A stretch of DNA of 16,753 nucleotides, taken from NCBI GenBank assembly GCA_900542795.1, contig UQPD01000042.1, positions 1-16,753 on the forward strand, read 5' to 3'. This document shows, piece by piece, positions 7,764-14,442 of this stretch; position 1 is the first letter of the stretch, and every line of letters starts with the position of its first letter. The translations under genes and the position numbers were made by a program. Source of the stretch: an uncultured Prevotella sp. Lineage in GTDB: Bacteria; Bacteroidota; Bacteroidia; Bacteroidales; Bacteroidaceae. Below the pieces are notes generated by a model, which worked only from the letters and a program-made list of their open reading frames with translations, had not been told where the DNA came from and did no database searches.

Positions 7764-7833
7764 AGAACTTACTTCTTCATAACAAAGTTCTTCATAGCCA
7801 CAATAAAAAACTCAATAACCCTTTACAATCCCT
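7703..7833. repeat. Interleaved inverted and direct repeats in the pepD-lipoprotein spacer
   Basis: Several copies of one short theme are packed here. TAAAGGGTTATTG at 7701-7713 is the exact reverse complement of CAATAACCCTTTA at 7813-7825 (13 bp), although its 3' part also pairs with 7751-7759. GGGATTAT at 7731-7738 pairs with ATAATCCC at 7746-7753. ATTATAAA occurs directly repeated at about 7723 and 7734. The arms therefore compete for partners and could form alternative structures in RNA. Confidence 0.6.
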
Positions 7834-7845
7834 TACTTACCAAAC

Positions 7846-9330
7846 ATGCGACAACTGCTCCTATTGTTTATAGCACTTTTTTCATTGGTGGGTTGTTTGA
7901 AGGACGATGATTACACCGTCTCGACCAACGACAGATTGGCGTTTAACCAAGATACAATAGCATTCGACACCATTATCAGTGGTATTCCCACCAAAACCTA
8001 TTCAATGGTGGTATACAACCATGCAGACAAGGCAATTCGCATAACACAAATAGCCTTGCAAAAAGGTGCATCCTCTCCATTTAAGATTCAAGCAGATGGA
8101 GCCTCGCTCGAAAATGGGATAGCAACCGATTTTGAAATTGCACGTAAGGACAGCATGATTGTATATCTTATGGCTAATGTGCCCCATACTGACAATGATG
8201 GTCCCATTGACTACACCGATAAATTGGTGTTTACAACCGAAGCAGGCGTTAATCAAGAGGTGGTGCTAAAGGCTGCCGGACAAGATGTGATAGACATGAA
8301 AGCCCAGCGCATTTCGCACGATCTAACTTTAGATGCCAAACGCCCTTACCACGTTTACGACAGTTTGGTGGTGGAAAAAGGTGCCACGTTGACACTTGCC
8401 GCAGGCACACAGTTGCTTTTTCATTCCAAAACATCTCTAATTGTTTATGGAACGCTTAAAATAGAAGGTTCGCTTAACTCGCCCGTTGTGTTGCGTGGTG
8501 ATCGTTTAGACAATATGTTTAAAAATCAGCCTTACGACCGCACACCAGGTTTGTGGGGTGGGGTAGTATTTAAAAAGGGTTCATTTAATAACGAAATTCG
8601 TTATGCCGACATTCACAGTGGTAGTTTTGGTGTACAAATTGATTCAACAGACGTAACTCAAAGAGTGCTGACTATGGAAAATAGCATCGTCACCACTACC
8701 ACCAATCATGCCATCAGCATTCGCCAGGCCCAAGCGTTCATTGGCAATAGCCAAATTACCAATGCAGGTGGCGATTGCTTGCACGTGCGTGGTGGCGACG
8801 TCACTTTGATACATTGCACCTTAGGTCGCTTCTTTGTTTTTACGGGTGGTTATGGTAATGCGCTCAACTTTGCCAACTTCGATGATGAAGTGCGTTTGCC
8901 TTTAAAGAATTTGCAAATGGTTAATTGCATCATCACGGGATACCAAGAGGACGAAATGATGGGTAGTAGCAACGAAACATTCCAGGACGACGCATTTAAT
9001 TATAGTTTTGGTAATTGCCTAATTAACACACCTAAGTCCAAAGACGATGACGCACACTTTGTGAATTGTTTGTGGGACGTGAAAGACAAAAGCCTTGGCG
9101 CTGCTCCCATTGAGGAACAAATTTTGCGCGACAAGAACTTCGCCCCTGAGTTTAATGTTGACCATCTGCTCTTTGGCTTTGAACTCTCTGAAAAGTCGCA
9201 AGCCATAGGCAAAGCCAACGTAAATGTCACACAGCAATATTATCCCAACGATCGTTTGGGGCGTGCCAGAGGCAATGCTCCCGACATAGGTTGCTACCAA
9301 CATCAAGTAAAAAAGCAAGAGGATAAATAG
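7846..9330 (+). CDS. Surface/periplasmic lipoprotein with right-handed beta-helix
   Basis: A 494-residue lipoprotein. Residues 1-17 are a short hydrophobic signal ending in lipobox LVGC (Cys17), followed by the acidic KDDD, a pattern that in Bacteroidetes often goes with export to the cell surface. Residues of about 30-135 look like an immunoglobulin-like strand domain (TYSMVVYNHADKAIRITQI). From about 165 to 400 a parallel beta-helix is suggested by repeated short strands with aligned small and polar residues (LTLAAGTQLLFH, LIVYGTLKIEG, VVLRGD, GGVVFKKGS, IRYADIHSGSFGVQI). The C-terminus RGNAPDIGCYQ is a typical end for such helices. I see no catalytic signature, so carbohydrate binding or a lyase is possible but unproven. 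It is followed by dnaB after 38 bases. Confidence 0.8.
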   Translation: MRQLLLLFIALFSLVGCLKDDDYTVSTNDRLAFNQDTIAFDTIISGIPTKTYSMVVYNHADKAIRITQIALQKGASSPFKIQADGASLENGIATDFEIARKDSMIVYLMANVPHTDNDGPIDYTDKLVFTTEAGVNQEVVLKAAGQDVIDMKAQRISHDLTLDAKRPYHVYDSLVVEKGATLTLAAGTQLLFHSKTSLIVYGTLKIEGSLNSPVVLRGDRLDNMFKNQPYDRTPGLWGGVVFKKGSFNNEIRYADIHSGSFGVQIDSTDVTQRVLTMENSIVTTTTNHAISIRQAQAFIGNSQITNAGGDCLHVRGGDVTLIHCTLGRFFVFTGGYGNALNFANFDDEVRLPLKNLQMVNCIITGYQEDEMMGSSNETFQDDAFNYSFGNCLINTPKSKDDDAHFVNCLWDVKDKSLGAAPIEEQILRDKNFAPEFNVDHLLFGFELSEKSQAIGKANVNVTQQYYPNDRLGRARGNAPDIGCYQHQVKKQEDK

Positions 9331-9368
9331 GTGTTTAAAAAGAACGAATAACGATTTTATTATAAACA

Positions 9369-10958
9369 ATGCCAGCAAACGATACGCGAGGCGGAAATGC
9401 CAACCGCTCTCGATACAATAATAAAAAGCAAGTTCCAACTACCGACAACTATGGACATCTTCAGCCACAAGCTGTTGAATTGGAACAAGCCGTATTGGGC
9501 GCGCTGATGATTGAAAAAGACGCTTATTATCAGGTAAGCGAAATATTGCGTCCTGAAAGCTTTTACGATCATCGTCACCAACTAATTTACGAAGCCATCC
9601 GCCGACTTAATCTCGAAGAAAAGCCGGTGGACATCCTTACGGTAACAGAACAACTCAAGAGTTCTAATAGTCTTGAAGAGGCGGGGGGACCATTCTACAT
9701 TACGCAGCTCAGTGGTATGGTAGCATCTTCTGCTCACATCGAATACCACGCCCGCATCATTGCGCAAAAGGCCACAGCACGCGAGCTGATTACTTACACC
9801 AGCGGCATTCAGACCAAGGCTTTCGACTCTACGCAGGACATTGACGAGTTGATGCAGGAGGCAGAGGGACAGCTCTTTGAGCTTTCGCAAACCAACATGA
9901 AGAAGGACTACACACAGATTGACCCTGTGATTAAGGAGGCCTACGAAATGTTGCAGAAAGCTGCTGCGCGAACCGATGGTATGAGTGGTATAGCCTCGGG
10001 CTTTCATGCGCTCGACAAGATGACATCTGGTTGGCAAAACTCCGACCTCGTAATTCTTGCAGCTCGTCCTGCCATGGGTAAAACAGCTTTTGCCTTAAGT
10101 ATGGCTAAGAATATGGCAGTTGACCAACAAATTCCTGTGGCAATGTTTTCGCTCGAAATGTCGAACGTGCAGTTGGTTAATCGTATGATTGTCAACGTGT
10201 GCGAAATTAAGGGTGAAACACTCAAAAGTGGTCAGCTCAAGCCTTATGAGTGGCAACAACTCGACTCACGTATTAAGCAATTGGTAGGTGCACCGCTTTA
10301 TGTAGACGACACCCCCTCACTCTCAGTGTTCGAACTCCGCACCAAGGCTCGTCGTTTGGTGAGAGAGCATGGCGTGCAGATTTTAATGATCGACTACTTG
10401 CAGCTGATGAATGCCTCTGGTATGAATTTTGGTAGTCGACAAGAAGAAGTTTCAACCATTTCACGTTCACTCAAAGGTTTGGCAAAGGAGTTGAACATCC
10501 CTATCTTGGCATTGTCACAGTTGAACCGTGGTGTTGAAAATCGTGAAGGAAGTGACAAACGTCCACAACTCTCTGACCTCCGTGAATCTGGTGCCATCGA
10601 GCAGGATGCCGACATGGTACTTTTTATTCACCGTCCCGAATATTACAAAATTTATCAGGACGAGGCAGGACACGACTTGCGTGGTAAAGCTGAAATCATC
10701 ATAGCTAAGCATCGTAATGGTGCTGTGGGTAATATTCTCCTTTCGTTCCGTGGTGAATATGCTCGTTTTCAAAATCCTGAGGAAGATAATGTGGGTTCTA
10801 TGGAATCGTCAGCGGGTTCAAGCAAAAACGGCATGAGTGCCTCTTCTATGCCCGACAATCCTTTCCCTCCATTGGATGTTGACACTTCTGCCTTTCCACC
10901 ATTGCCAGATGTTGGTGCCTTCCCACCCGAAGGACCAAATGGAGCGCCACCTTTTTAA
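9369..10958 (+). CDS. dnaB: Replicative DNA helicase DnaB
   Basis: A 529-residue hexameric helicase that unwinds DNA 5' to 3' at the replication fork. The N-terminal primase-contact domain begins near 36 (PQAVELEQAVLGALM). The RecA-like domain has Walker A AARPAMGKT at 231-239, where most family members start with G rather than A in the first position, and Walker B MIDYLQLM at 340-347. The following SRSLKGLAKELNIPILALSQLNR and the DLRESGAIEQDADMV stretch are diagnostic for DnaB. After about residue 470 the protein continues with a low-complexity tail rich in Ser, Pro and Phe, ending APPF. No intein is present. Helicase identity is certain; the tail's role is unknown. Confidence 0.97.
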   Translation: MPANDTRGGNANRSRYNNKKQVPTTDNYGHLQPQAVELEQAVLGALMIEKDAYYQVSEILRPESFYDHRHQLIYEAIRRLNLEEKPVDILTVTEQLKSSNSLEEAGGPFYITQLSGMVASSAHIEYHARIIAQKATARELITYTSGIQTKAFDSTQDIDELMQEAEGQLFELSQTNMKKDYTQIDPVIKEAYEMLQKAAARTDGMSGIASGFHALDKMTSGWQNSDLVILAARPAMGKTAFALSMAKNMAVDQQIPVAMFSLEMSNVQLVNRMIVNVCEIKGETLKSGQLKPYEWQQLDSRIKQLVGAPLYVDDTPSLSVFELRTKARRLVREHGVQILMIDYLQLMNASGMNFGSRQEEVSTISRSLKGLAKELNIPILALSQLNRGVENREGSDKRPQLSDLRESGAIEQDADMVLFIHRPEYYKIYQDEAGHDLRGKAEIIIAKHRNGAVGNILLSFRGEYARFQNPEEDNVGSMESSAGSSKNGMSASSMPDNPFPPLDVDTSAFPPLPDVGAFPPEGPNGAPPF

Positions 10959-11044
10959 GTATTACAATCTATTGGATATCAAGTAATAGGTAATTAGTTT
11001 TGCCCAACATTTTTTGACTAAAGCATAGCGGAATGTTTTCGTCA

Positions 11045-11052
11045 TACCTTTG
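11045..11052 (+). promoter_or_regulatory. -7 element in the spacer before the AraC remnant
   Basis: TACCTTTG matches the Bacteroidetes -7 consensus TAnnTTTG. It could be the surviving promoter of the decayed regulator, with a start near 11058 and a leader of about 155 bases. No TTTG sits 19-21 bases upstream; the closest (11013-11016) is 28 away. The rest of 10959-11213 holds no convincing gene. A small palindrome, TTCTAC-ATAAA-GTAGAA, is at 11165-11181. AACATT (11006-11011) and AATGTT (11032-11037) plus a short T run form at best a weak dnaB terminator. Confidence 0.4.
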
Positions 11053-11192
11053 ACAGAGTGTTTTTCTTTCGTAAGTCGATACATTCGATCTGTATAAGAA
11101 CAACTTTATTTCAAACTGTTTATGCCTATAAGAATAAGGTGTGGGGCGAAGCATTATAATCTCATTCTACATAAAGTAGAACCACCCATATA

Positions 11193-11226
11193 TATAAGAG
11201 TCCACTTTTTCAAGTGGACTCTTATA
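11193..11226. repeat. Perfect 15-bp hairpin at the 5' edge of the AraC remnant
   Basis: TATAAGAGTCCACTT (11193-11207), a four-base loop TTTC, and AAGTGGACTCTTATA (11212-11226) form a perfect stem. The right arm encodes VDSYN of the AraC remnant, so the left arm is an inverted copy of the first retained codons. There is no T run on either strand, so it is a poor intrinsic terminator. It marks the exact point where similarity to the intact AraC protein begins. Confidence 0.85.
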
Positions 11227-11747
11227 ATAAGACCGACTTTTTCGAATTTTATTTCTTCCGCAAGGCATCAGGATTTATGTTCCTTGACGGAGACAAAATC
11301 GAACTGCACGACAACTGCGTTCTGATTATCCCTCCGTTCAAGCGGCAGGAATGGCACGTGCAGATGGAAGAGCTTGATTACACCTTTCTTATATTCCAAG
11401 AAGAGTTTATCTATAACTTTATCTCCGACAAATATTTTATGTACAGGTTGCTTTATTGCTATCAAAGCGACAACCCTCCTTGCTTCGGTATGGATGCAGA
11501 GCAAATGGGGTTCTTCCTTACACTGCTTCGAAAGATGAAGTCGGAACTATTGTCGCCTATCGCTGACAGTTACCACATGATTGTGGCCTATTTGTATGAG
11601 TTTCTGTTGCTGCTGAACCGCTATTACGCCAAGATGTTCAACTTACCCTTGCGCCTTCCGCTGAACAATTACGCTTTCAGGTACAAGGAACTGTTGGAGA
11701 AAAGTAGGCACCCTCATGCAGAAACAGACAGCACTGGAAAAAGATGA
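11214..11747 (+). pseudogene. Remnant of an AraC-family regulator lacking both ends
   Basis: The open frame (177 codons, only a GTG as possible start) matches residues of about 42-202 of the intact AraC protein at 14443-15348. Shared blocks in the same order include FFRKASG, QEWH, YRLLYCYQ, ADSYH and KELLEK against KQLLEK. The first 40 residues and the whole C-terminal DNA-binding domain are absent. Similarity stops at about 11704, after which the frame runs on for a few unrelated codons to a TGA. The two copies differ throughout, so this is an old paralog rather than a recent duplicate. As a sensor-only protein it could in principle act as a competitor of the intact regulator, but lack of an ATG and both truncations favour decay. 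Confidence 0.75.
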
Positions 11748-11959
11748 AAGAAAGGGATGCAGGAGAGTTGGAAGTCTACGTAAATGAACAGTTAAAAGGA
11801 TATACTCCGCTTTATCCGCTTTCAATCATCATCGCTTTGTCTTATCAATTGGACAGCACGAAAGCCCACCTCTTTTGGAAATACATCTGTCAAGAGTTAC
11901 AACGTCCTGCATCTGTGATGGAGCAGATATTCCTATATGGAAGTGGCAGTATCAATTGA
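11744..11959 (+). CDS. Short unrecognised ORF overlapping the AraC remnant stop
   Basis: Encodes 71 residues starting at an ATG that overlaps the preceding TGA (ATGA), an arrangement often linked to coupled translation. The composition is protein-like, with a segment of alternating hydrophobic residues (TPLYPLSIIIALSYQL, about 21-36) and several aromatics. I recognise no family. The frame is open from 11708, and in a neighbouring frame an ATG at 11716 reads MQKQTALEKDER. A frameshift near 11750 could therefore have split a slightly longer gene. It may equally be a leftover fragment of a gene brought in during the same rearrangement that truncated the regulator. No membrane segment or signal peptide is clear. 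Confidence 0.35.
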   Translation: MKERDAGELEVYVNEQLKGYTPLYPLSIIIALSYQLDSTKAHLFWKYICQELQRPASVMEQIFLYGSGSIN

Positions 11960-11963
11960 TATA

Positions 11964-12031
11964 CTTTTCTCTTTCACCGATATTATCTTACTACATAACT
12001 ACAAGGAAAGATAACACAGTGGAAGAGAAAG
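11964..12031. repeat. Imperfect two-part inverted repeat
   Basis: The outer arms CTTTTCTCTTTCAC (11964-11977) and GTGGAAGAGAAAG (12019-12031) pair with one bulge and one G-T pair. The inner arms TTATCTT (11983-11989) and AAGATAA (12008-12014) are perfect. Neither strand shows a T run after the stem. It lies in the gap 11960-12178 between the unrecognised ORF and the convergent radical SAM gene, in which I see no other feature than a loose repeat TAACTAC (12079-12085) and GTAGTTA (12132-12138). It may be a structured end of converging transcripts or a relic of an inserted element. Confidence 0.45.
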
Positions 12032-12178
12032 GGTTGGTATTGTAGTCGGAAAGTAGGAATGGTTATTACTACCGTCTAACTACACACAACTATGTTTTTG
12101 AGGCCTTCAAGTATACCGAAAGCCTTATAAGTAGTTATTCTCCAAGTAGTCTATCAACAGTAGAGATACACATCTGTT

Positions 12179-13081
12179 TTATTGTATAACATTCCTTTTA
12201 CCCGTATTTCCTGACCCTCTGATTTCTTCGTGATAAAGATAATTCACTATCGAGGGATGTCCTTTGGGACTTCGTTCGTAAGGCAATTCATTATCCACAT
12301 ACTTACATTGAGCCTCCTGCGCCATTTTCGCGGCCTCTTGCTCCAATTGCTTCCAATATGTTCGGTCTTTATGCGAATAGATTTCTTCATAAAGTGGGAA
12401 CAAATGGGGATAGTATAATTTGATATAACCCATAATGTTGGCCTTAAAATCACCCCGCAGATTGAGGTTCTCAAGCCAAAAGAGGTCGCAAATATCTTTC
12501 ACTTTATGAAAAATAGCTTTGAAATTGGTGATGCCAGGGAAGATGGGCGATACAAAACAAATGGTTCGGATGCCCGCCTCGTAGACCTTTCGCATGGCTG
12601 CGATGCGCCGCTCTATGCTCACGGCCTTGTCCATGTCGGCACGAAATGTCTCATCAAGCGTGTTGATAGACCACGATATGGTGACTTTCTTCATTTGCTG
12701 GAGCAGGTCAAGGTCGCGCAACACGAGGTCGCTCTTTGTACAAATGAGTATTTCTGCATCGCTGTCTTTGAGCTCTTCAAGCAGTTTACGTGTCCTGCGG
12801 AACGTTGCTTCTTCGGGATTATACCCATCGGTCACCGATCCTATAACCACCCGTTGTCCGGCATATTTCTTCGGATTCTTGATTGCAGACCAATGCTTCA
12901 CATCTAAGAAAGTGCCCCATTCTTCTTTATGTCCTGTGAAGCGTTTCATGAATGATGCGTAACAATACTTGCAAGCATGGGTACAACCCACGTATGGATT
13001 CACCGAATAGCCACCAACAGGGAGATTGGACTTGGTCATGATGCCACGCACCTCTTTCGTTCCAATGAGTGTTTTTGCCAT
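12179..13081 (-). CDS. SPL-type radical SAM protein
   Basis: A 300-residue radical SAM enzyme of the spore-photoproduct-lyase-like group (COG1533 type). The cluster-binding motif CTHACKYC places Cys33, Cys37 and Cys40 around a [4Fe-4S] centre, preceded by the family opening GYSVNPYVG. Further family blocks are IGSVTDGYNPEE, ILICTKSDLVLRDLDLL, SWSINTLDETFRADMDK and CFVSPIFPGITN. Members reductively cleave S-adenosylmethionine to generate a radical; the substrate of this branch is unknown, and true spore photoproduct lyase activity is unlikely in a non-sporulating organism. The start has an AAAGGAAGAAAT segment just upstream. It is the last gene of a three-gene operon, 18 bases after the hydrolase gene. 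Confidence 0.88.
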   Translation of the reverse strand: MAKTLIGTKEVRGIMTKSNLPVGGYSVNPYVGCTHACKYCYASFMKRFTGHKEEWGTFLDVKHWSAIKNPKKYAGQRVVIGSVTDGYNPEEATFRRTRKLLEELKDSDAEILICTKSDLVLRDLDLLQQMKKVTISWSINTLDETFRADMDKAVSIERRIAAMRKVYEAGIRTICFVSPIFPGITNFKAIFHKVKDICDLFWLENLNLRGDFKANIMGYIKLYYPHLFPLYEEIYSHKDRTYWKQLEQEAAKMAQEAQCKYVDNELPYERSPKGHPSIVNYLYHEEIRGSGNTGKRNVIQ

Positions 13082-13099
13082 ATTTCTTCCTTTATTCTT

Positions 13100-13864
13100 T
13101 TACAAATCCTCTACCATTTCACCATCTTCAGGAATAAAGACGCGGTCTAAAATTCCTGCCACTTTCGCACGCTTTCTCACCATTTCATGCGTCACGCTAT
13201 TATGGTTTACGCCTTCAAGATGCGTCACAAATATCTTTGCATCAGGTGCAGCAGCAGCAACTTTTACCACATCTTCATCGTTCATAATAACGCGTCCACC
13301 CAAGTGAAAGCCATTACCACCTGCATTAAGGGTGATAACCTCTGGGCGAAAACGCTTCAAATTGCGCTTTACACCAGCATACCAGATGGTATCTCCGGCG
13401 TGATAGAGCGTCTTTTCTTGTGGATGAGTGAATACATAACCCGATGTATGCCCAGCAGGATACTTCATGATGAAATTACCATGCTGGCTTTCGGCCTTTT
13501 GTATGTTCACTTCCCCAACCCTTGTATTGTCGCCGACAACTTCCACATGATTAAATCCATGCGACATCACCGCCTGCCGATTGTTTTCGTCTTGCACAAA
13601 AAATCGCATATCTTTAGGTATCATTTCATAGGCCGCCTCATCGATATGGTCATCGTGTAGATGGGTAAGCAATACAGCATCCACACCTTTTAGCATCTCT
13701 TCTACAGGAAAAGGTAGTTCATGAAGTGGGTTGCGCAGGTGTTGATTTCTACTAAAGGGGAAAGGAGGCATGCAGCCTTTCTTTCCCAACATGGGGTCAA
13801 TCAGAATTTTCTTTCCCCCATATTCAACGATTATCGTTGCGTTTCTTACTTGCTGGATATTCAT
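13100..13864 (-). CDS. Metallo-beta-lactamase-fold hydrolase
   Basis: A 254-residue cytosolic (no signal peptide) hydrolase of the MBL superfamily, similar in layout to UlaG-like lactonases. The metal-binding HLHDDH is at 68-73 (His68, His70, Asp72, His73). Further likely ligands are His128 (SQHG), Asp158 (HAGDT), and His215 or His221 in VTHLEGVNHNS. The N-terminal strand pair (ATIIVEYGGKKILIDPM) is typical. The family hydrolyses esters, lactones, phosphodiesters or thioesters, and the substrate cannot be told from sequence alone. It begins 6 bases after the cupin stop and is followed by the radical SAM gene after 18 bases, so it is the middle gene of a tight operon. Confidence 0.9.
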   Translation of the reverse strand: MNIQQVRNATIIVEYGGKKILIDPMLGKKGCMPPFPFSRNQHLRNPLHELPFPVEEMLKGVDAVLLTHLHDDHIDEAAYEMIPKDMRFFVQDENNRQAVMSHGFNHVEVVGDNTRVGEVNIQKAESQHGNFIMKYPAGHTSGYVFTHPQEKTLYHAGDTIWYAGVKRNLKRFRPEVITLNAGGNGFHLGGRVIMNDEDVVKVAAAAPDAKIFVTHLEGVNHNSVTHEMVRKRAKVAGILDRVFIPEDGEMVEDL

Positions 13865-13870
13865 TGTTTA

Positions 13871-14323
13871 TTAAAGTTTAACATTGGCCTCCAACATAAT
13901 AGCATCCTTCAGAGGTTCATCATCATCAGAGAACGAATTTGCCTTATATTGTACGCAAAGCACGAGCATTTCGCTGCTGCCTGTGTTTTTGAAAGCACGT
14001 TTGCCATTGGGCGCAATTCGCACGATGCTTCCTTCTGAAACGGGAAATCGTTTGCCGTCTACATCGAAAATGCCTTCACCTTTAAGAATGAAATAAAGCT
14101 CTTCGTGGGTTTTATGGGTATGGCGTGTGCCATAATCCTGCCCAGCTGCAAGACTTTGGAAAGACAATTCTGCGCCTGTTGCTTGTAGTGCATGTCCAGC
14201 AAACATCTTTCCCGGGATAGAGAAATTGCCCATAGCCAACTCATATTCCTTAATTTCATTCAACTTACCTACGTTCACCGTGGTGAAGTTCTCACCTTTT
14301 TCTGCAATTTTAATTTCTTTCAT
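13871..14323 (-). CDS. Cupin-domain protein
   Basis: A 150-residue single-cupin protein, soluble by sequence. Motif 1 has His68, His70, Glu75 and Gly82 (RHTHKTHEELYFILKGEG), so three metal ligands are in place. Motif 2 (GSIVRIAPNGKRAFKN, from 98) has Ala110 at the place usually held by the fourth ligand His, so the metal site is either three-coordinate or not used. I chose ATG at 14321-14323. The frame is open to 14407 and would add 28 residues with a hydrophobic look, but the -7 box at 14350-14357 implies that transcription starts inside that stretch. First gene of the operon with the MBL hydrolase and radical SAM genes. It could be a binding protein, an isomerase or a dioxygenase-like enzyme. 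Confidence 0.85.
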   Translation of the reverse strand: MKEIKIAEKGENFTTVNVGKLNEIKEYELAMGNFSIPGKMFAGHALQATGAELSFQSLAAGQDYGTRHTHKTHEELYFILKGEGIFDVDGKRFPVSEGSIVRIAPNGKRAFKNTGSSEMLVLCVQYKANSFSDDDEPLKDAIMLEANVKL

Positions 14324-14349
14324 AATGATATTTGTTTTGATTACGAGTG

Positions 14350-14357
14350 CAAAGGTA
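14350..14357 (-). promoter_or_regulatory. -7 element of the cupin-MBL-radical SAM operon
   Basis: CAAAGGTA on the plus strand reads TACCTTTG on the minus strand, matching TAnnTTTG. Transcription would start near 14344, about 20 bases before the cupin ATG. No TTTG is found at the -33 position (about 14377-14381 on this strand). That zone is instead covered by the first of two direct repeats, which fits a promoter that needs an activator. Confidence 0.5.
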
Positions 14358-14378
14358 GTGCATAAGACAAAGACACAT

Positions 14379-14408
14379 TCTACCATTAATAATATGTGCT
14401 CTACCATT
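14379..14408. promoter_or_regulatory. Tandem direct repeats, candidate AraC operator
   Basis: TCTACCATT occurs at 14379-14387 and again at 14400-14408, start to start 21 bp or two helical turns on the same face of DNA. The first copy covers the -33 region of the cupin operon promoter, the second touches the -33 box of the araC promoter. ACCATTAAT also recurs at 14382-14390 and 14416-14424. AraC-family proteins use two helix-turn-helix motifs per monomer and often bind direct half-sites about 21 bp apart. The link to the adjacent regulator is inference. Confidence 0.5.
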
Positions 14409-14438
14409 TTGATAAACCATTAATTATTCGTACTTTTG
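14408..14438 (+). promoter_or_regulatory. Consensus promoter of the AraC gene
   Basis: TTTG at 14408-14411 and TACTTTTG at 14431-14438 are separated by 19 bases, which is the full Bacteroidetes promoter consensus. The expected transcription start is at or within a few bases of the ATG at 14443, so the message would have no leader, or translation starts further in (next Met is residue 39). Confidence 0.65.
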
Positions 14439-14442
14439 TTGC

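Noticed and set aside
7701..7833. Possible CRISPR or tandem repeat array in the pepD-lipoprotein spacer
   Set aside because: The repeats are short, imperfect and in both orientations, without equal-length spacers, so they are hairpin arms rather than an array.
10969..11154. Minus-strand 61-codon frame between dnaB and the AraC remnant
   Set aside because: It has a basic, mixed composition, no recognisable motif, and overlaps the -7 box at 11045-11052. I consider the spacer non-coding.
12079..12138. TAACTAC and GTAGTTA with AGGC/GCCT inside as a terminator for the radical SAM gene
   Set aside because: The arms are short, the loop is long and no T run follows on the minus strand.
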